This document shows, in pieces, positions 29,001 to 38,750 of a stretch of DNA of 64,000 nucleotides; positions within the stretch are counted from its first letter, which is position 1; the number at the start of each line of letters is the position of its first letter. Position numbers and translations under genes: made by a program. The notes under the pieces are model-generated. The model worked only from the letters and a program-made list of their open reading frames with translations, made no database searches and was not told the origin of the DNA. Source of the DNA: Pseudomonadota bacterium (GTDB lineage Bacteria; Pseudomonadota; Alphaproteobacteria; Rhizobiales; Hyphomicrobiaceae); the NCBI GenBank assembly GCA_023405815.1, contig JAEXXM010000026.1:186001-250000 (forward strand). Direction: 5' to 3'.

Positions 29001-30086
29001 ATGAAGCGGAAACCAATGCGCAGCCTCGCCGTCGCCTGCCTGCTCGCGCTCGTCAGCGCTGCCGCTGCCCATGTGGCTCCGTCCTTCGGCAAGCTCAATG
29101 CCCGCGTCATCGACACCTACGTGCTGCCGCGCTTTGACGCGCTGGCAAAGTCGAGCGGCCGTCTGGCAGCAAGTCTCGATCGTGCCTGCGCCGGTGACAA
29201 GAAAGCCGCAGAGACCGTCAACAAGGACTACGCCGACGCGGTCCTCGCCTGGGCCGCAGTCGAGTTCCTGCGCTTCGGCCCCTTGTCGCAGGTCGGGCGC
29301 CCCGAGCGCTTCGGCTTCTGGCCCGACCCCCGCGGCGTGACGCAGCGGCAGGTCGCGGCTCTCGTCTCCAAGCGCGATGCGACAGCACTCGACCCCGCGG
29401 CGCTCGCCAAGAAGAGCGCCGCCGTACAGGGCCTTTCCGCTCTCGAGGTGTTGCTCTACGACGATGCCCATCCCATCACCGGCAACGATGAGGAGGCCCG
29501 CTATCGCTGCGCGCTGGGCCGTTCGATGGCGCAATCTACGCATGCCCTCGCCGAGGAAATACTTACGGAATGGCAAGGTGACGACGGCTGGCGGCGGCGT
29601 ATGGTCGAGCCGCGCGCCGACGATGCGCGCTATAGGACCGCAGAGGAGCCGGCCGCCGACTTCGCCCGCGCCCTCATTACCGGGCTGCAGATGATCCAGG
29701 ACCGCGAGATCGCACCTATGATCGCCGTGCTCGAAACGCCCGAGAAAGCCCCCCGGCTGCCCTTCTCGCGCTCCGGTCTCTCGGCACGCTACGCGGCCTC
29801 GGGCGTCGACTCCGCGAAGGCTCTGTACGAGACGATGGGCCTCGCGAAAGGCATGCCGAGCGACAAAGCCTGGATGCCGCGTTGGATCGGCGCGGCATTC
29901 GAGCGGCTGGCCCGCGACGCCCCCGCCGCGGTAGAAGGCATACCGCGCGCCAAGGACAATCCGGAGCGGGCGCGCGATCTGCGCATGGTACGCTTCCACA
30001 TCGAAGGCATCCGCAAGCTCATCGGGCGCGAGATCGCGCCCCTGGCGGGACTAACAATAGGGTTCAATGAGCTCGATGGCGATTGA
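29001..30086 (+). CDS. Imelysin family protein, degenerate metal motif
   Basis: The 361-residue exported protein (signal peptide LAVACLLALVSAAAA) parallels the protein at 24881-25978: VEFLRFGPLSQ, VQGLSALEVLLYDDAHP and the ending LAGLTIGFNELDGD. The GxHxxE motif is GLSALE, with Ser for His. It is transcribed away from the canonical imelysin and overlaps the DUF1513 gene by 20 bp. The two degenerate copies are more like each other than like the canonical one and may bind metal differently or not at all. Confidence 0.85.
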   Translation: MKRKPMRSLAVACLLALVSAAAAHVAPSFGKLNARVIDTYVLPRFDALAKSSGRLAASLDRACAGDKKAAETVNKDYADAVLAWAAVEFLRFGPLSQVGRPERFGFWPDPRGVTQRQVAALVSKRDATALDPAALAKKSAAVQGLSALEVLLYDDAHPITGNDEEARYRCALGRSMAQSTHALAEEILTEWQGDDGWRRRMVEPRADDARYRTAEEPAADFARALITGLQMIQDREIAPMIAVLETPEKAPRLPFSRSGLSARYAASGVDSAKALYETMGLAKGMPSDKAWMPRWIGAAFERLARDAPAAVEGIPRAKDNPERARDLRMVRFHIEGIRKLIGREIAPLAGLTIGFNELDGD

Positions 30087-31203
30087 CCGGCGGCACTTCC
30101 TAATCGGCACGACGCTGTCGCTCGCATCGGTGAGCGCCACGCGCGCCTTCGCAGGCGCGCTCGACGCAACCGAGGAAAGTGGCCTCGCAGCCGGCGACCT
30201 GATTGCCGCCTGCCGCCGACCGGACGGCAACTATTCCGTCGTCATCCTCTCCCTCGACGGCACGGTCATCCGCGAGCTGCCGCTCGATGGCCGCGGCCAC
30301 GACATCGCCGTCGATCGCGCCACGGGTGAAGCCGTGGTCTTTGCGCGCCGGCCGGGCTCATTCGCACTCGCCTTCGACATTCACGGCCGCCGCGAGCCGG
30401 TCCTGTTCACCACACCCGCCAATCGCCACTTCTACGGCCACGGCACCTTCTCGCGCGACGGCCGCCTGCTTTACGCGACCGAGCACGACAACGACACGCG
30501 CGACGGACTCATCGGCGTCTACGATGCGCGCGGCGGCTACCGGCGCGTCGGCGAGTTCCCCACTTATGGCATCGGCCCGCACGAGGCGATCCTCATGTCG
30601 GACGGCAAGACCCTCGCCATCGCCAACGGCGGTATCGAGACGCACATCGAGACCGGCCGCGAGAAGCTCAATCTCGATACCATGGAGCCCTCGCTTGCCT
30701 TCGTCGACGCGGCGAGCGGCCGGCTTGTCAGCCAGCACAAGCAGAGCCGCGCGCTCCACAAGCTGTCGATCCGCCATCTCGCCGAGGATGCCAGCGGCGC
30801 CGTCTGGTTCGGCTGCCAGTGGGAAGGCGCCGACTCCGACACGCCCGACCTTATCGGCAGCGCCGGGCTCGATACGTCCTTGCGCATCCTCGAGCCGCCG
30901 CAGCCCATGGGAGCGACGCTCGCCGGCTACATCGGCGCCGTGGCGGTCAGCGGCAACGGTCGCCTGCTCGCGGCATCCGCTCCGCGTGCCGGCCGTATCG
31001 TCTACGTCGATACCGAGCGCTTTGCGGTCGTCGGGGAGACGCTGCTCATGGACAGCTGCGGCATCACGGGAGCGTCCGAGGCAAGCTTCGCGATGACGTC
31101 GGGCATGGGCGTCGTGCAGGTCGATGCGCCCGATCACACCCATCTTGCGACGACGACCTTCCCCGGCCGCTCGTTCGACAATCACCTGCGGATCATCGCC
31201 TGA
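30067..31203 (+). CDS. DUF1513 domain protein, exported beta-propeller-like
   Basis: The N-terminus DRRHFLIGTTLSLASVSATRAFA is a Tat-like signal, although the twin arginine sits at the edge of the consensus. The body shows repeated sheet patterns of a WD-like propeller, including YGHGTFSRDGRLLYATEHDN, GIGPHEAILMSDGKTLAIANGG and the C-terminal FPGRSFDNHLRII. DUF1513 genes regularly follow imelysin genes in proteobacteria, including Pseudomonas. A second ATG at 30076 is an equal start candidate. The function is unknown; association with iron acquisition is by neighbourhood. Confidence 0.88.
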   Translation: MSSMAIDRRHFLIGTTLSLASVSATRAFAGALDATEESGLAAGDLIAACRRPDGNYSVVILSLDGTVIRELPLDGRGHDIAVDRATGEAVVFARRPGSFALAFDIHGRREPVLFTTPANRHFYGHGTFSRDGRLLYATEHDNDTRDGLIGVYDARGGYRRVGEFPTYGIGPHEAILMSDGKTLAIANGGIETHIETGREKLNLDTMEPSLAFVDAASGRLVSQHKQSRALHKLSIRHLAEDASGAVWFGCQWEGADSDTPDLIGSAGLDTSLRILEPPQPMGATLAGYIGAVAVSGNGRLLAASAPRAGRIVYVDTERFAVVGETLLMDSCGITGASEASFAMTSGMGVVQVDAPDHTHLATTTFPGRSFDNHLRIIA

Positions 31204-31213
31204 TCGCGCGCCC

Positions 31214-32575
31214 TCAGGCGGCGCCGAATGCCGGCGCGATCTGCCGGCCCCGACGAGCAGCGACCGGGTGGGGTGGGCGCACCATGTGCGGGGCGCGTGG
31301 TGCGCTTCTCGACTGCTGCGCCGCGCTCGCCGTCATCATTCCCCAGATCAGCGCCATCAGCACGTAGAAGTGGCGCCAGTGATCGCTGTCGATGATGATG
31401 CCTTCGAATGCGGTGGCGGTGAACGATGCATAGACGGCGAGGTAGAGCAGACGCAGCTGCCGCTCCTTCAGCGCGTGCCGAAAGCCGAATACCAGCGTCA
31501 CCGCCACGACAATCCAGTACATGCTACCGCCCAGCCAGCCCGCGCTAAGCATGAGCGTCAGGTAGACGTTGTGCACTTCCTCATGATGGTAGCGGGAGGT
31601 GAACTCCTGCGCGCCGATGCCGAGCGGATGCTCTAGAATGAGATCGACGGCCTTGGCCTGGCCGCCGAACCGGCCTTCCGCGCCGGTGTCGTACGATTGA
31701 TCGAGGGTGGCGCGCTGGGCCACAAGCTCGCGGACTTGGTCGTTGCTTAGTGCGGCAATGACGACGCCCGCTGCCATGATGGCGCCAAGGGCGAGAAGCG
31801 CCACGATTTTCAGTCGCACGATCGCCTTGTCGCTGGTGGCGAGGGCGAGGTAGCCGAAGATCGCCAGCGACACGACAAGATTGATCCATGCGCCGCGCGA
31901 GAAGCTCAAGAATACGGCGAGCATCAGGAAGCCTGCGACGCCGAGCGGGATGATCATGCCGCGGAACGGCCGCTCCAGCGCAACGCTGAGCAGGTAGACG
32001 ATCGGCACGATGAGGAACGGCCCGAGCACGTTCGGGTCCTTGAACGTGCCGGCCGCGCGGTCGTAACGGGTGAAGAGTTCGTTCGCGCCTGGAAGCAGGC
32101 CGAAATATCCGATGAGGGCAGCGGCCGCCGCGATGATCGCGGCCACAGTCCAGGCATTGAGGATCAGCGTCGCGTGCGCGCGCGGTGAATACGCGACGAA
32201 GGCGGCAATCACGATGCAGGCAGCATAGAGATAGAGCGTGACAGCGACGTGGATGATCGTCGGCTGTGGCGTGTAGGAAAACGTCGCCGCGACCAGGGCG
32301 CCGGCACCGGCAACCAGCCATAGCGCGCCGAGCGCTAGAATGCCGCGATTGAACGACACGAGGCCTATTGTCGGCAGCAGCACCAGGAGCCCCATCGTCA
32401 ACGCGTCGACGGGTGCCGGCTCGGAGAAGACGACGCCGCTCGTCGCGATGGTTACCGCCACGGCGGCGAGCGCCAACCAAGTGACCAGCCCGCGCTTCTT
32501 CTGCGCGGCCTGCCCCGCAGAGGCTTGGGAGCTGTGCACCGGGCCCTGAGCCGAACGGTAAGCGAGGGCTGTCAT
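31214..32575 (-). CDS. O-antigen ligase/polymerase family membrane protein
   Basis: The 453-residue protein has about eleven hydrophobic segments. The Wzy_C/WaaL-type region is seen in AVFLSFSRGAWINLVVSL and in the periplasmic loop pattern EHPLGIGAQEF followed by HNVYLTLMLSAGWLG, with the conserved His-Asn. It would polymerise or ligate lipid-linked oligosaccharide in the periplasm. Neighbouring export genes favour exopolysaccharide polymerisation. The ATG at 32575 was preferred to the one at 32593. Confidence 0.85.
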   Translation of the reverse strand: MTALAYRSAQGPVHSSQASAGQAAQKKRGLVTWLALAAVAVTIATSGVVFSEPAPVDALTMGLLVLLPTIGLVSFNRGILALGALWLVAGAGALVAATFSYTPQPTIIHVAVTLYLYAACIVIAAFVAYSPRAHATLILNAWTVAAIIAAAAALIGYFGLLPGANELFTRYDRAAGTFKDPNVLGPFLIVPIVYLLSVALERPFRGMIIPLGVAGFLMLAVFLSFSRGAWINLVVSLAIFGYLALATSDKAIVRLKIVALLALGAIMAAGVVIAALSNDQVRELVAQRATLDQSYDTGAEGRFGGQAKAVDLILEHPLGIGAQEFTSRYHHEEVHNVYLTLMLSAGWLGGSMYWIVVAVTLVFGFRHALKERQLRLLYLAVYASFTATAFEGIIIDSDHWRHFYVLMALIWGMMTASAAQQSRSAPRAPHMVRPPHPVAARRGRQIAPAFGAA

Positions 32576-32599
32576 GTCGCCGCGTCCTTGCACGCCGCC

Positions 32600-34105
32600 T
32601 CAGTAGGCGTTCTCGGATTTGAATAGTGCGAAGGGCGTCTTTAGCAGGATGTAGGCATCGAGCAGGAGCGACCAGTTCTCGATATAGTAAATGTCGCATT
32701 CAACGCGCTTCATAATCTTCTCCGGCGTGTCAGTCTCCCCGCGCCAGCCATTGATCTGTGCCCAGCCGGTGATGCCGGGCTTGACTTTGTGACGGGCGAA
32801 GTACCCATCGACGACCTTGTCGTAGAGATTGCCTGCGGCCTTCGCCTCGAGCGCATGCGGCCGCGGACCGACGAGCGAAAGGTTCCCAAGGATGACGTTG
32901 AAGAGTTGCGGCAGCTCGTCGATGCTTGTCTTGCGGATGAAGCGTCCGACACGCGTCACGCGCGGATCGTCCTTGGTGACGAGCTTCGACGCGTTGGCAT
33001 CGCAACGGTCGACGTACATCGACCGGAACTTGAACACTTCGATCAGCTCGTTGTTGAAGCCATAGCGCTTCTGGCGGAACAGAACCGGTCCGCGGCTGTC
33101 GAGCTTGATGGCCGCCGCAACGGCGAGCATGAGCGGAGCCAGCAGCAGCAGCGCCAGACTGCCGACGATCTTGTCGAACAGCCACTTGGAGACCGAGCCC
33201 CAGTCGGCGATCGGCTTTTCCAGAAGATCGATCATGGCGACGTTGCCGACGCGCGAGTAGGTCCCCGGCGTGAAGCGCAGCTCCGTCGCGCGGGCCGGGA
33301 GCTTCACCTCCGCGGGAAGCACGGCGAGCGCGCGCGTCACCTCGAGCACGCGCTTTTCCGCCGTGATCGGCAGCGCGACGATCACGAGGTCGAGGCGCGA
33401 GTTGCGGGCGAAGGACACGAGCTGGCTGAGGTCGCCGAGATGCGGATAGCCGGCGACGACTCGCGCCGCGCGATCCTCACCACGGTCGTCGAAGATGCCG
33501 GTGATGCGGATGTCGGCGTCGACGTCGGCCTCGAGCTCGTTCAGCATCTTCTCCGAGATGGCGCCGCTGCCATAGACCGCTGCGCGGCGGAACAGCCGGC
33601 CCTGGTGGGTCCAGCGCCGCACGAGCCCCGCCACGATGAGGCGCTCCGCCGTCAGCACGACGGCGCCCACGACGTACCAGGAGGCGAACCAGACGCGCGA
33701 GAAATCGTGTCCCACCTTGAAGAAGAAGACGGCCGCGAGGAGCAGCGCGAACGCAGCCGTCCAGGCAAGGAGCAGGCGCGGCATCTGGCGAATGAATGAG
33801 TTGAACGAGGCCTGCGAGTAGAGCCCCAGCATGTCGAAGCCGGCGACCGTGACGACGGCCGTCATGACGATGGCGGCCATGTAGTAGGTATTTTCGAGGA
33901 TCAGAGGCTCTTCGACGTAGAACAGCGCAACGGCAAGGCCGACGAGGCAGATCAGCGCGATATCGCACGCGCGGACGGCGCCGCGGATGACGACCATCGA
34001 CATCAGTTGTGTCTTGTCGTTGAGCCGGAAGTCCGCAAGGCGCGGGACATGACGCGTCCGCGTCGCCGGGATGTGCGAGATGGTGGGGCGGCCGATGTCG
34101 AGCAT
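32600..34105 (-). CDS. Undecaprenyl-phosphate sugar phosphotransferase (WcaJ/WbaP type)
   Basis: This enzyme starts repeat-unit synthesis by moving sugar 1-phosphate to undecaprenyl phosphate. The 501-residue protein has four membrane segments in residues about 40-150, a Rossmann-like central domain ([18 protein letters not shown]) and the C-terminal sugar transferase domain: [38 protein letters not shown] and [18 protein letters not shown]. The ATG at 34105 gives the usual length; a longer open frame reaches 34861 through the adjacent gene. It is the central gene of the leftward polysaccharide operon. Confidence 0.92.
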   Translation of the reverse strand: MLDIGRPTISHIPATRTRHVPRLADFRLNDKTQLMSMVVIRGAVRACDIALICLVGLAVALFYVEEPLILENTYYMAAIVMTAVVTVAGFDMLGLYSQASFNSFIRQMPRLLLAWTAAFALLLAAVFFFKVGHDFSRVWFASWYVVGAVVLTAERLIVAGLVRRWTHQGRLFRRAAVYGSGAISEKMLNELEADVDADIRITGIFDDRGEDRAARVVAGYPHLGDLSQLVSFARNSRLDLVIVALPITAEKRVLEVTRALAVLPAEVKLPARATELRFTPGTYSRVGNVAMIDLLEKPIADWGSVSKWLFDKIVGSLALLLLAPLMLAVAAAIKLDSRGPVLFRQKRYGFNNELIEVFKFRSMYVDRCDANASKLVTKDDPRVTRVGRFIRKTSIDELPQLFNVILGNLSLVGPRPHALEAKAAGNLYDKVVDGYFARHKVKPGITGWAQINGWRGETDTPEKIMKRVECDIYYIENWSLLLDAYILLKTPFALFKSENAY

Positions 34106-34212
34106 TACCGAGGTACCTGTAGCCGGTGAACCGAAGCTGCCCCTTCGAAAGCAGACTTCGTGCCACGCGGCGCCCACCCCGGATGTCGGGCCGGTAAGCT
34201 TTGCGGTTAAGG

Positions 34213-35343
34213 TTAGCGGCCGAGCCATTCTAAATAGAATGCGAGGACCGCGTCGGCGGCGCGATCGACCGTGAATCGCTCCCCGACGGCTGCCTTCAGG
34301 CGTGACGCGCGGTCCTTCGCGGTCTCGGGCGCGTCGAGAAACGCATGCATGGCTTCGGTCAGCACGTCGATGTCGGCGGGCGGCATCAGGGGCGTATCGC
34401 AGCCGTTCACGATTTCGGGGATGCCGCCGACGTTGGTCGCGAGCAGCGGAACGCCCGCAGCGGCTGCCTCGAGGACGATGTACGGCATGCTTTCGGCCCG
34501 CGACGGGACAACGAGACAGCGCCCAAGCGAGAAGGCCGCGTGCGCGGGCATCGCGCCTGGGAACGTTACTCGGTCGCCGAGCCCCAGATCCTGTGCGAGC
34601 TGACGGAACAGCTCTGCATCCGGGCCGGCGCCGACGATTACCGCGCGCACTGGGCGCTCCACGGCGACCCGCGCCAGCGCCTCGAGGAGGATGTCGACGC
34701 CCTTGAGCTGGCGCAGCTCGCCTATGAAGAGGAAGTCGGCCGCACTGGGGCTCGGCTGGTGTGGAGCGAAGTCGCGCGGCTGCAGCGCGTTCGGGACGAC
34801 CCGGCGCGGGATATGCAACGCGCCGATGCGCCGATCGTAGACGCGGCGGATGAAGTCGCATTCGAAAATGAGCCCGTCGGTGAACTGCGCCAGGTACTTT
34901 TCGATGGCCGTGTATATGAGGCCCTGCGGCGAGGTCGGCCCATAGTGCAGGCTGCCGCCGTGCGGCGTGTAGAAGACGGCGACCGTGCGGCCGTTGCCGC
35001 GCAGGTCGCGGCCGGCAAGACGCGCATAGGCCCCCCCCTTGGCGCCGTGTCCATGCAACACGTCGGCTTGCACCTTGCGCACCGCGTCGCGTACCGCGCG
35101 GCTCGTCAGGAAATCGCGCGGGCTGGGGAGCCGCCCCATTGGAATGCGCGTGATGCCGAGCGACAGGTGCTCTGCGGCCTTGGCCAGCCGCTGTTCGGTG
35201 AGAGGATCGGCGACGGTCGAATCGATGACGTAGCCGACGTCATGCCCGCGCTGTGCCTGCGCGCCGCTCAGGTCGAGCACGTGCCGGAAAAGGCCGCCGA
35301 CAGGAGCGCGAAAGCAATGGATGATACGCAGGCGCTCGCTCAC
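34213..35343 (-). CDS. Glycosyltransferase family 4
   Basis: A 376-residue GT-B fold enzyme. The N-terminal acceptor domain has FRAPVGGLFRHVLDLSGAQ; the C-terminal donor domain shows FIGELRQLKGVDILLEALA, VIVGAGPDAELF and the EX7E motif in PSRAESMPYIVLEAAAAGVP, followed by ATNVGGIPEIV. It adds a sugar from a nucleotide donor to the growing lipid-linked repeat. Sugar specificity is not readable. It sits between the initiating transferase and the export gene. Confidence 0.92.
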   Translation of the reverse strand: MSERLRIIHCFRAPVGGLFRHVLDLSGAQAQRGHDVGYVIDSTVADPLTEQRLAKAAEHLSLGITRIPMGRLPSPRDFLTSRAVRDAVRKVQADVLHGHGAKGGAYARLAGRDLRGNGRTVAVFYTPHGGSLHYGPTSPQGLIYTAIEKYLAQFTDGLIFECDFIRRVYDRRIGALHIPRRVVPNALQPRDFAPHQPSPSAADFLFIGELRQLKGVDILLEALARVAVERPVRAVIVGAGPDAELFRQLAQDLGLGDRVTFPGAMPAHAAFSLGRCLVVPSRAESMPYIVLEAAAAGVPLLATNVGGIPEIVNGCDTPLMPPADIDVLTEAMHAFLDAPETAKDRASRLKAAVGERFTVDRAADAVLAFYLEWLGR

Positions 35344-35368
35344 TCGCGCTCTCGACTGTCACCAGCAA

Positions 35369-36319
35369 CTAGAACCACCGCTCGTAGACGAAGACGGTGT
35401 CGCCTGGACACAATGGGTAATCCCCAGGTGCTTCGATTTGGTCAACGAGAGCACCGAGCTTTCGGGTGATGCGGTACGAGCGTTTGCTGGCGCGCTCGGT
35501 GTATCCACCACCGATGGCGACGGCTTGCTCGATCGTCATGCCGGAGACGAACGGATACTGGCCCGGGAGCCGCACCTCGCCGAGGATGAAGAACGGGCGG
35601 TTCTGCGCCACGTCCACCGTCACCTGCGGGTCCTTCACGAACTCGCGGCCGAGCCGCGCCGCGATGACGCGCTCCAGATTGACCGTGGTTCTGCCGCGCG
35701 CCTGCACCGAGCCGATGAGCGGCACGGCGATGTTGCCGACCTGGTCGACGGTATAGAGGCGCGACAGGTTCGGCTGGCCGTAGACGAATATGCGCAGCCT
35801 GTCGCCCGTATCGAGCAGGTAGGGCTCATGACCGGTAGGCCCGCCGGTGATGCCCGCCTGGACGACGACACCGGGTCCCCAGACGACGGGAGCCGCCTGT
35901 GGCCCCGGAGGCGGCCCGACCGGGACGGGTGACACCATGCGCGTATCGGTATGCCAGCCATCTGCGACCTTGATCGGAGCTGCGGGCGTCTCTGCGGCCG
36001 CACGGTCGGTCACCTTCGGCAGCGTTCCCTTGCTGACGGTGGTGTCACCCGAGCCCGTGACTTTCTCGGGTGCCGGGCTGACGTCGGCCTCGCCCCACGC
36101 CGCGGCTTTCGCCGGCTGCGCGGGATCGGTGGAGGTCTCCGGCTTGTCATAGATGACGTCGACGGCGTCGGCAGTTTTCGTCGTCTGCTGCGCAACGGCC
36201 GCAGGGGCGAGCTGCCCGATCGCCGAGAGGTCGGCAGCCATCTCGTCGAGGTGCGACTGCGCGCATCCGCCGAGAAGCAGAGCAGCAGCGGTCAGCAACA
36301 AGGAAAGGCGCAAGGGCAT
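35369..36319 (-). CDS. Polysaccharide export lipoprotein (Wza/GumB-like)
   Basis: The 316-residue protein carries a lipobox LLGGC (Cys19), a long Pro/Ala-rich linker to about residue 160, then the polysaccharide export domain starting YLLDTGDRLRIFVYGQPNL and one SLBB-like region (FILGEVRLPGQYPFVSGMTI). It ends with PLCPGDTVFVYERWF, the usual GumB-type C-terminus. It forms the outer membrane channel for exopolysaccharide. The linker of roughly 140 residues is longer than usual. It is divergent from the Wzz-like gene over 166 bp. Confidence 0.9.
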   Translation of the reverse strand: MPLRLSLLLTAAALLLGGCAQSHLDEMAADLSAIGQLAPAAVAQQTTKTADAVDVIYDKPETSTDPAQPAKAAAWGEADVSPAPEKVTGSGDTTVSKGTLPKVTDRAAAETPAAPIKVADGWHTDTRMVSPVPVGPPPGPQAAPVVWGPGVVVQAGITGGPTGHEPYLLDTGDRLRIFVYGQPNLSRLYTVDQVGNIAVPLIGSVQARGRTTVNLERVIAARLGREFVKDPQVTVDVAQNRPFFILGEVRLPGQYPFVSGMTIEQAVAIGGGYTERASKRSYRITRKLGALVDQIEAPGDYPLCPGDTVFVYERWF

Positions 36320-36485
36320 GGATGGGCCGAGCCGGACGGGTCATTCGCAGGCTCACTTTGCGCGGGCACCGGTTAACAAATGCTGAGCGGGCGTTCAATT
36401 GCAGGACGCTTAATGAAATCGCAACCGACCAGCGCTCTAATTTGGCGCAACTATTAGCTCCTCATTGGAAGCAGCCGCTAAGCTC

Positions 36486-38606
36486 ATGTCCACCGCCTCC
36501 CCCGACGATATCGACATTGGTGCCGTATGGCGCTCGCTGCGGCGTGCATTGCCGAAGCTCCTGTTGCTCAGCCTCGTCATCGGCGGCGCGACATACGCGG
36601 TCCTGTCGCAGTTCCCGCCTCTCTACACCTCCGAGGCGCAGATCCAGATCGTGGCGCCCAAGGGCAGCGCCGACCAGTCGTTCGAGGCCGTAGCGGCGCG
36701 GCTCGACAAGGAGGCCGTCAACACGCACCTGCGCGGATTGATGTCCCCCGATCTAGCGCTGCAGATCATCTCCGAGGAGAAGCTCGACAAGAACCCGGAG
36801 TTCAACGACGCATTGCGCACGCCGAGCAAGCTCGACCGCATCCTCAACGCGCTCGACATTGGCGGCCAGGGCGCGGAGAGCGAGCAGGACCGCGTCCTCA
36901 AGGCTTTCTACAAGCGGCTCGAGGTCTACTCCCCCAAGGAGAGCCGCATCATCGGCATCCGCTTCACCTCGAGTGATCCCAAGCTCGCCGCCGACGTCGC
37001 CAACAAGGTCGCCGAGACCTACCGCGACCAGCTCGCCACGCGTTCCCTTTCCGAAACCGATGCCGTGCAGCAGGCCCTGCAGCCTAAAATCGACAAGCTC
37101 GTCAAGGAGGTCGCCGAGGCGGAAGCAGCCGTCGAGCATTTCCGCGCCCAGGCGAACATCTTCAAGGGCGGCCCCAACAACACCGGCCTCAATCAGCAGC
37201 AGCTCGCCGACATCAATACCGAGCTGACCAAGGCGCAAGCCGCTCGCAGCGAGGCCGACGCACGCGCACAGTCGGTGCGCGAAATGGTGCGTGCCGGCAA
37301 CGCCGAGGCGCTGCCAGATGTGCAACGCTCGCCTCTGATCCAGAATCTCGTGCAGCAGCGCGTGCGCGTCGAGCGCCAGTTGTCCGAGCTTTCGGCGACG
37401 CTCCTGCCGGCCCATCCGCGCATGCGTCAGCTTCGTGCCGATCTCGACGGGCTGCAGCGTCAGATCAAGAGCGAGGTCGGCAAGATCGTCGAGGGCATCG
37501 AGAAGAGCGCGTCGATCGCCACCTCGCGCGAGGCCGCGATACGCCAGAGCCTCGAGCAGACGAAGAAGCAGGTCGTCGGCACCGGTGAGGACGAGGTCCA
37601 GCTGCGCCAGCTCGAGGCCGTCGCCAAGTCCAAGCGGGCCGAGCTCGATCGCCTCCAGGCTCGCTTCGAGGCCAACCGCATCGCCGCCGACCGCCGCGCC
37701 GTCCCCGTCGAGGCGCAGATAATCTCGCTCGCGCGTCCGACCAGCGTTCCGAGCTTCCCCAAGCCGTTGCCCTACGCGACCCTCGCCGCCCTGGCGACGC
37801 TGCTCTTCGGCATCGCCGTCGTCATCACCAGGGGGCTGTTCAATGCCGCGCGCGGAATGCACGCCGCCGAGGGCGCGACCGCCACGACCGGACTTGCTCC
37901 CCCTGCCCGTGCGATCAAGGCGCCCGAGTTCGCGCGCGATGCCGTCGGCGTCCAGATCGTGCAGTCCATCCCCGACCTCGCGCATCATCTCGTCGCTCAC
38001 CCGCAGGACATCGGCGGCTTCCGCGCCCTGATGACAGGTTCAGCCGAGCAGCTCGATGTCGGCACCGAGGCCATCGAGCTTGCGAAGGCCATCGCCGATG
38101 CGGGCTCCGACGTGATCCTCGTCGATTGGAGCCCGGAAGGACAGGGCATCGCCGGTAGCTTGGGATTGGAGCCGCGCGTCGGCTTTAACGAGCTGCTGCA
38201 GGGCAAGGCGACGTTCGAGGACGTTGTCACGCGCATTCCCGCCAGCGGTGCCCACTTCATCGCCGCCGGCGCCGCCGTGCGCGACCGCGATACGCTCCTC
38301 GATCCAGATCGCGTCAACCTCACGCTCGATGCGCTCGACACCGCCTACGATCAGATCCTGATTGCAGGTCGCAAGGATGTGGCGCGTGCCCTGTTCGAGA
38401 CCATCCTCGGCCGCTTCGATGCCGGCATCGTCGTGAGCGAGGCCCGTCGCCGCGGCACTCTGCCTGAGGCACCCGGCACCTTCCTCGGCTTCGAGGTAGC
38501 GGACATCGAGCTCTACCGTATCGAGCGTGCCAAATCGAACCAGCTTGCGCGCGAGCGTCTCGCGCGCTTCACCTCCAAGGATGGCGCACCCGCATCCGCA
38601 GTGTGA
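36486..38606 (+). CDS. Polysaccharide chain-length/export protein (Wzz/GumC-like) with degenerate C-terminal kinase domain
   Basis: Of 706 residues, a Wzz N-terminal domain with the first membrane helix lies at about 22-45, a long periplasmic coiled coil at about 170-410 (Ala/Glu/Gln-rich heptads) and a second membrane helix near 427-450. The PxxP-like motif ARPTSVPSFPKPLP precedes helix 2, as in Wzz/GumC proteins. The last 210 residues resemble a BY-kinase/ParA fold (VILVDWSPEGQGIAGSLGL) but no Walker A is visible, so it cannot be an active tyrosine kinase of the usual kind. The ATG at 36486 has GGAAG upstream. Confidence 0.88.
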   Translation: MSTASPDDIDIGAVWRSLRRALPKLLLLSLVIGGATYAVLSQFPPLYTSEAQIQIVAPKGSADQSFEAVAARLDKEAVNTHLRGLMSPDLALQIISEEKLDKNPEFNDALRTPSKLDRILNALDIGGQGAESEQDRVLKAFYKRLEVYSPKESRIIGIRFTSSDPKLAADVANKVAETYRDQLATRSLSETDAVQQALQPKIDKLVKEVAEAEAAVEHFRAQANIFKGGPNNTGLNQQQLADINTELTKAQAARSEADARAQSVREMVRAGNAEALPDVQRSPLIQNLVQQRVRVERQLSELSATLLPAHPRMRQLRADLDGLQRQIKSEVGKIVEGIEKSASIATSREAAIRQSLEQTKKQVVGTGEDEVQLRQLEAVAKSKRAELDRLQARFEANRIAADRRAVPVEAQIISLARPTSVPSFPKPLPYATLAALATLLFGIAVVITRGLFNAARGMHAAEGATATTGLAPPARAIKAPEFARDAVGVQIVQSIPDLAHHLVAHPQDIGGFRALMTGSAEQLDVGTEAIELAKAIADAGSDVILVDWSPEGQGIAGSLGLEPRVGFNELLQGKATFEDVVTRIPASGAHFIAAGAAVRDRDTLLDPDRVNLTLDALDTAYDQILIAGRKDVARALFETILGRFDAGIVVSEARRRGTLPEAPGTFLGFEVADIELYRIERAKSNQLARERLARFTSKDGAPASAV

Positions 38607-38750
38607 TCATCTGCGCTCGCCTCCTTGATTTAAGCGGCCGTTAGCCAAGTCGCCGTGTTGCCGTGCCCGAAGTTCACTCTAGGGATGCGGCAGCACGAAT
38701 ATTGCTCGATTGTCCGTCAACAGCGGTGCGCACCGACGGGCGAGGGAAGC

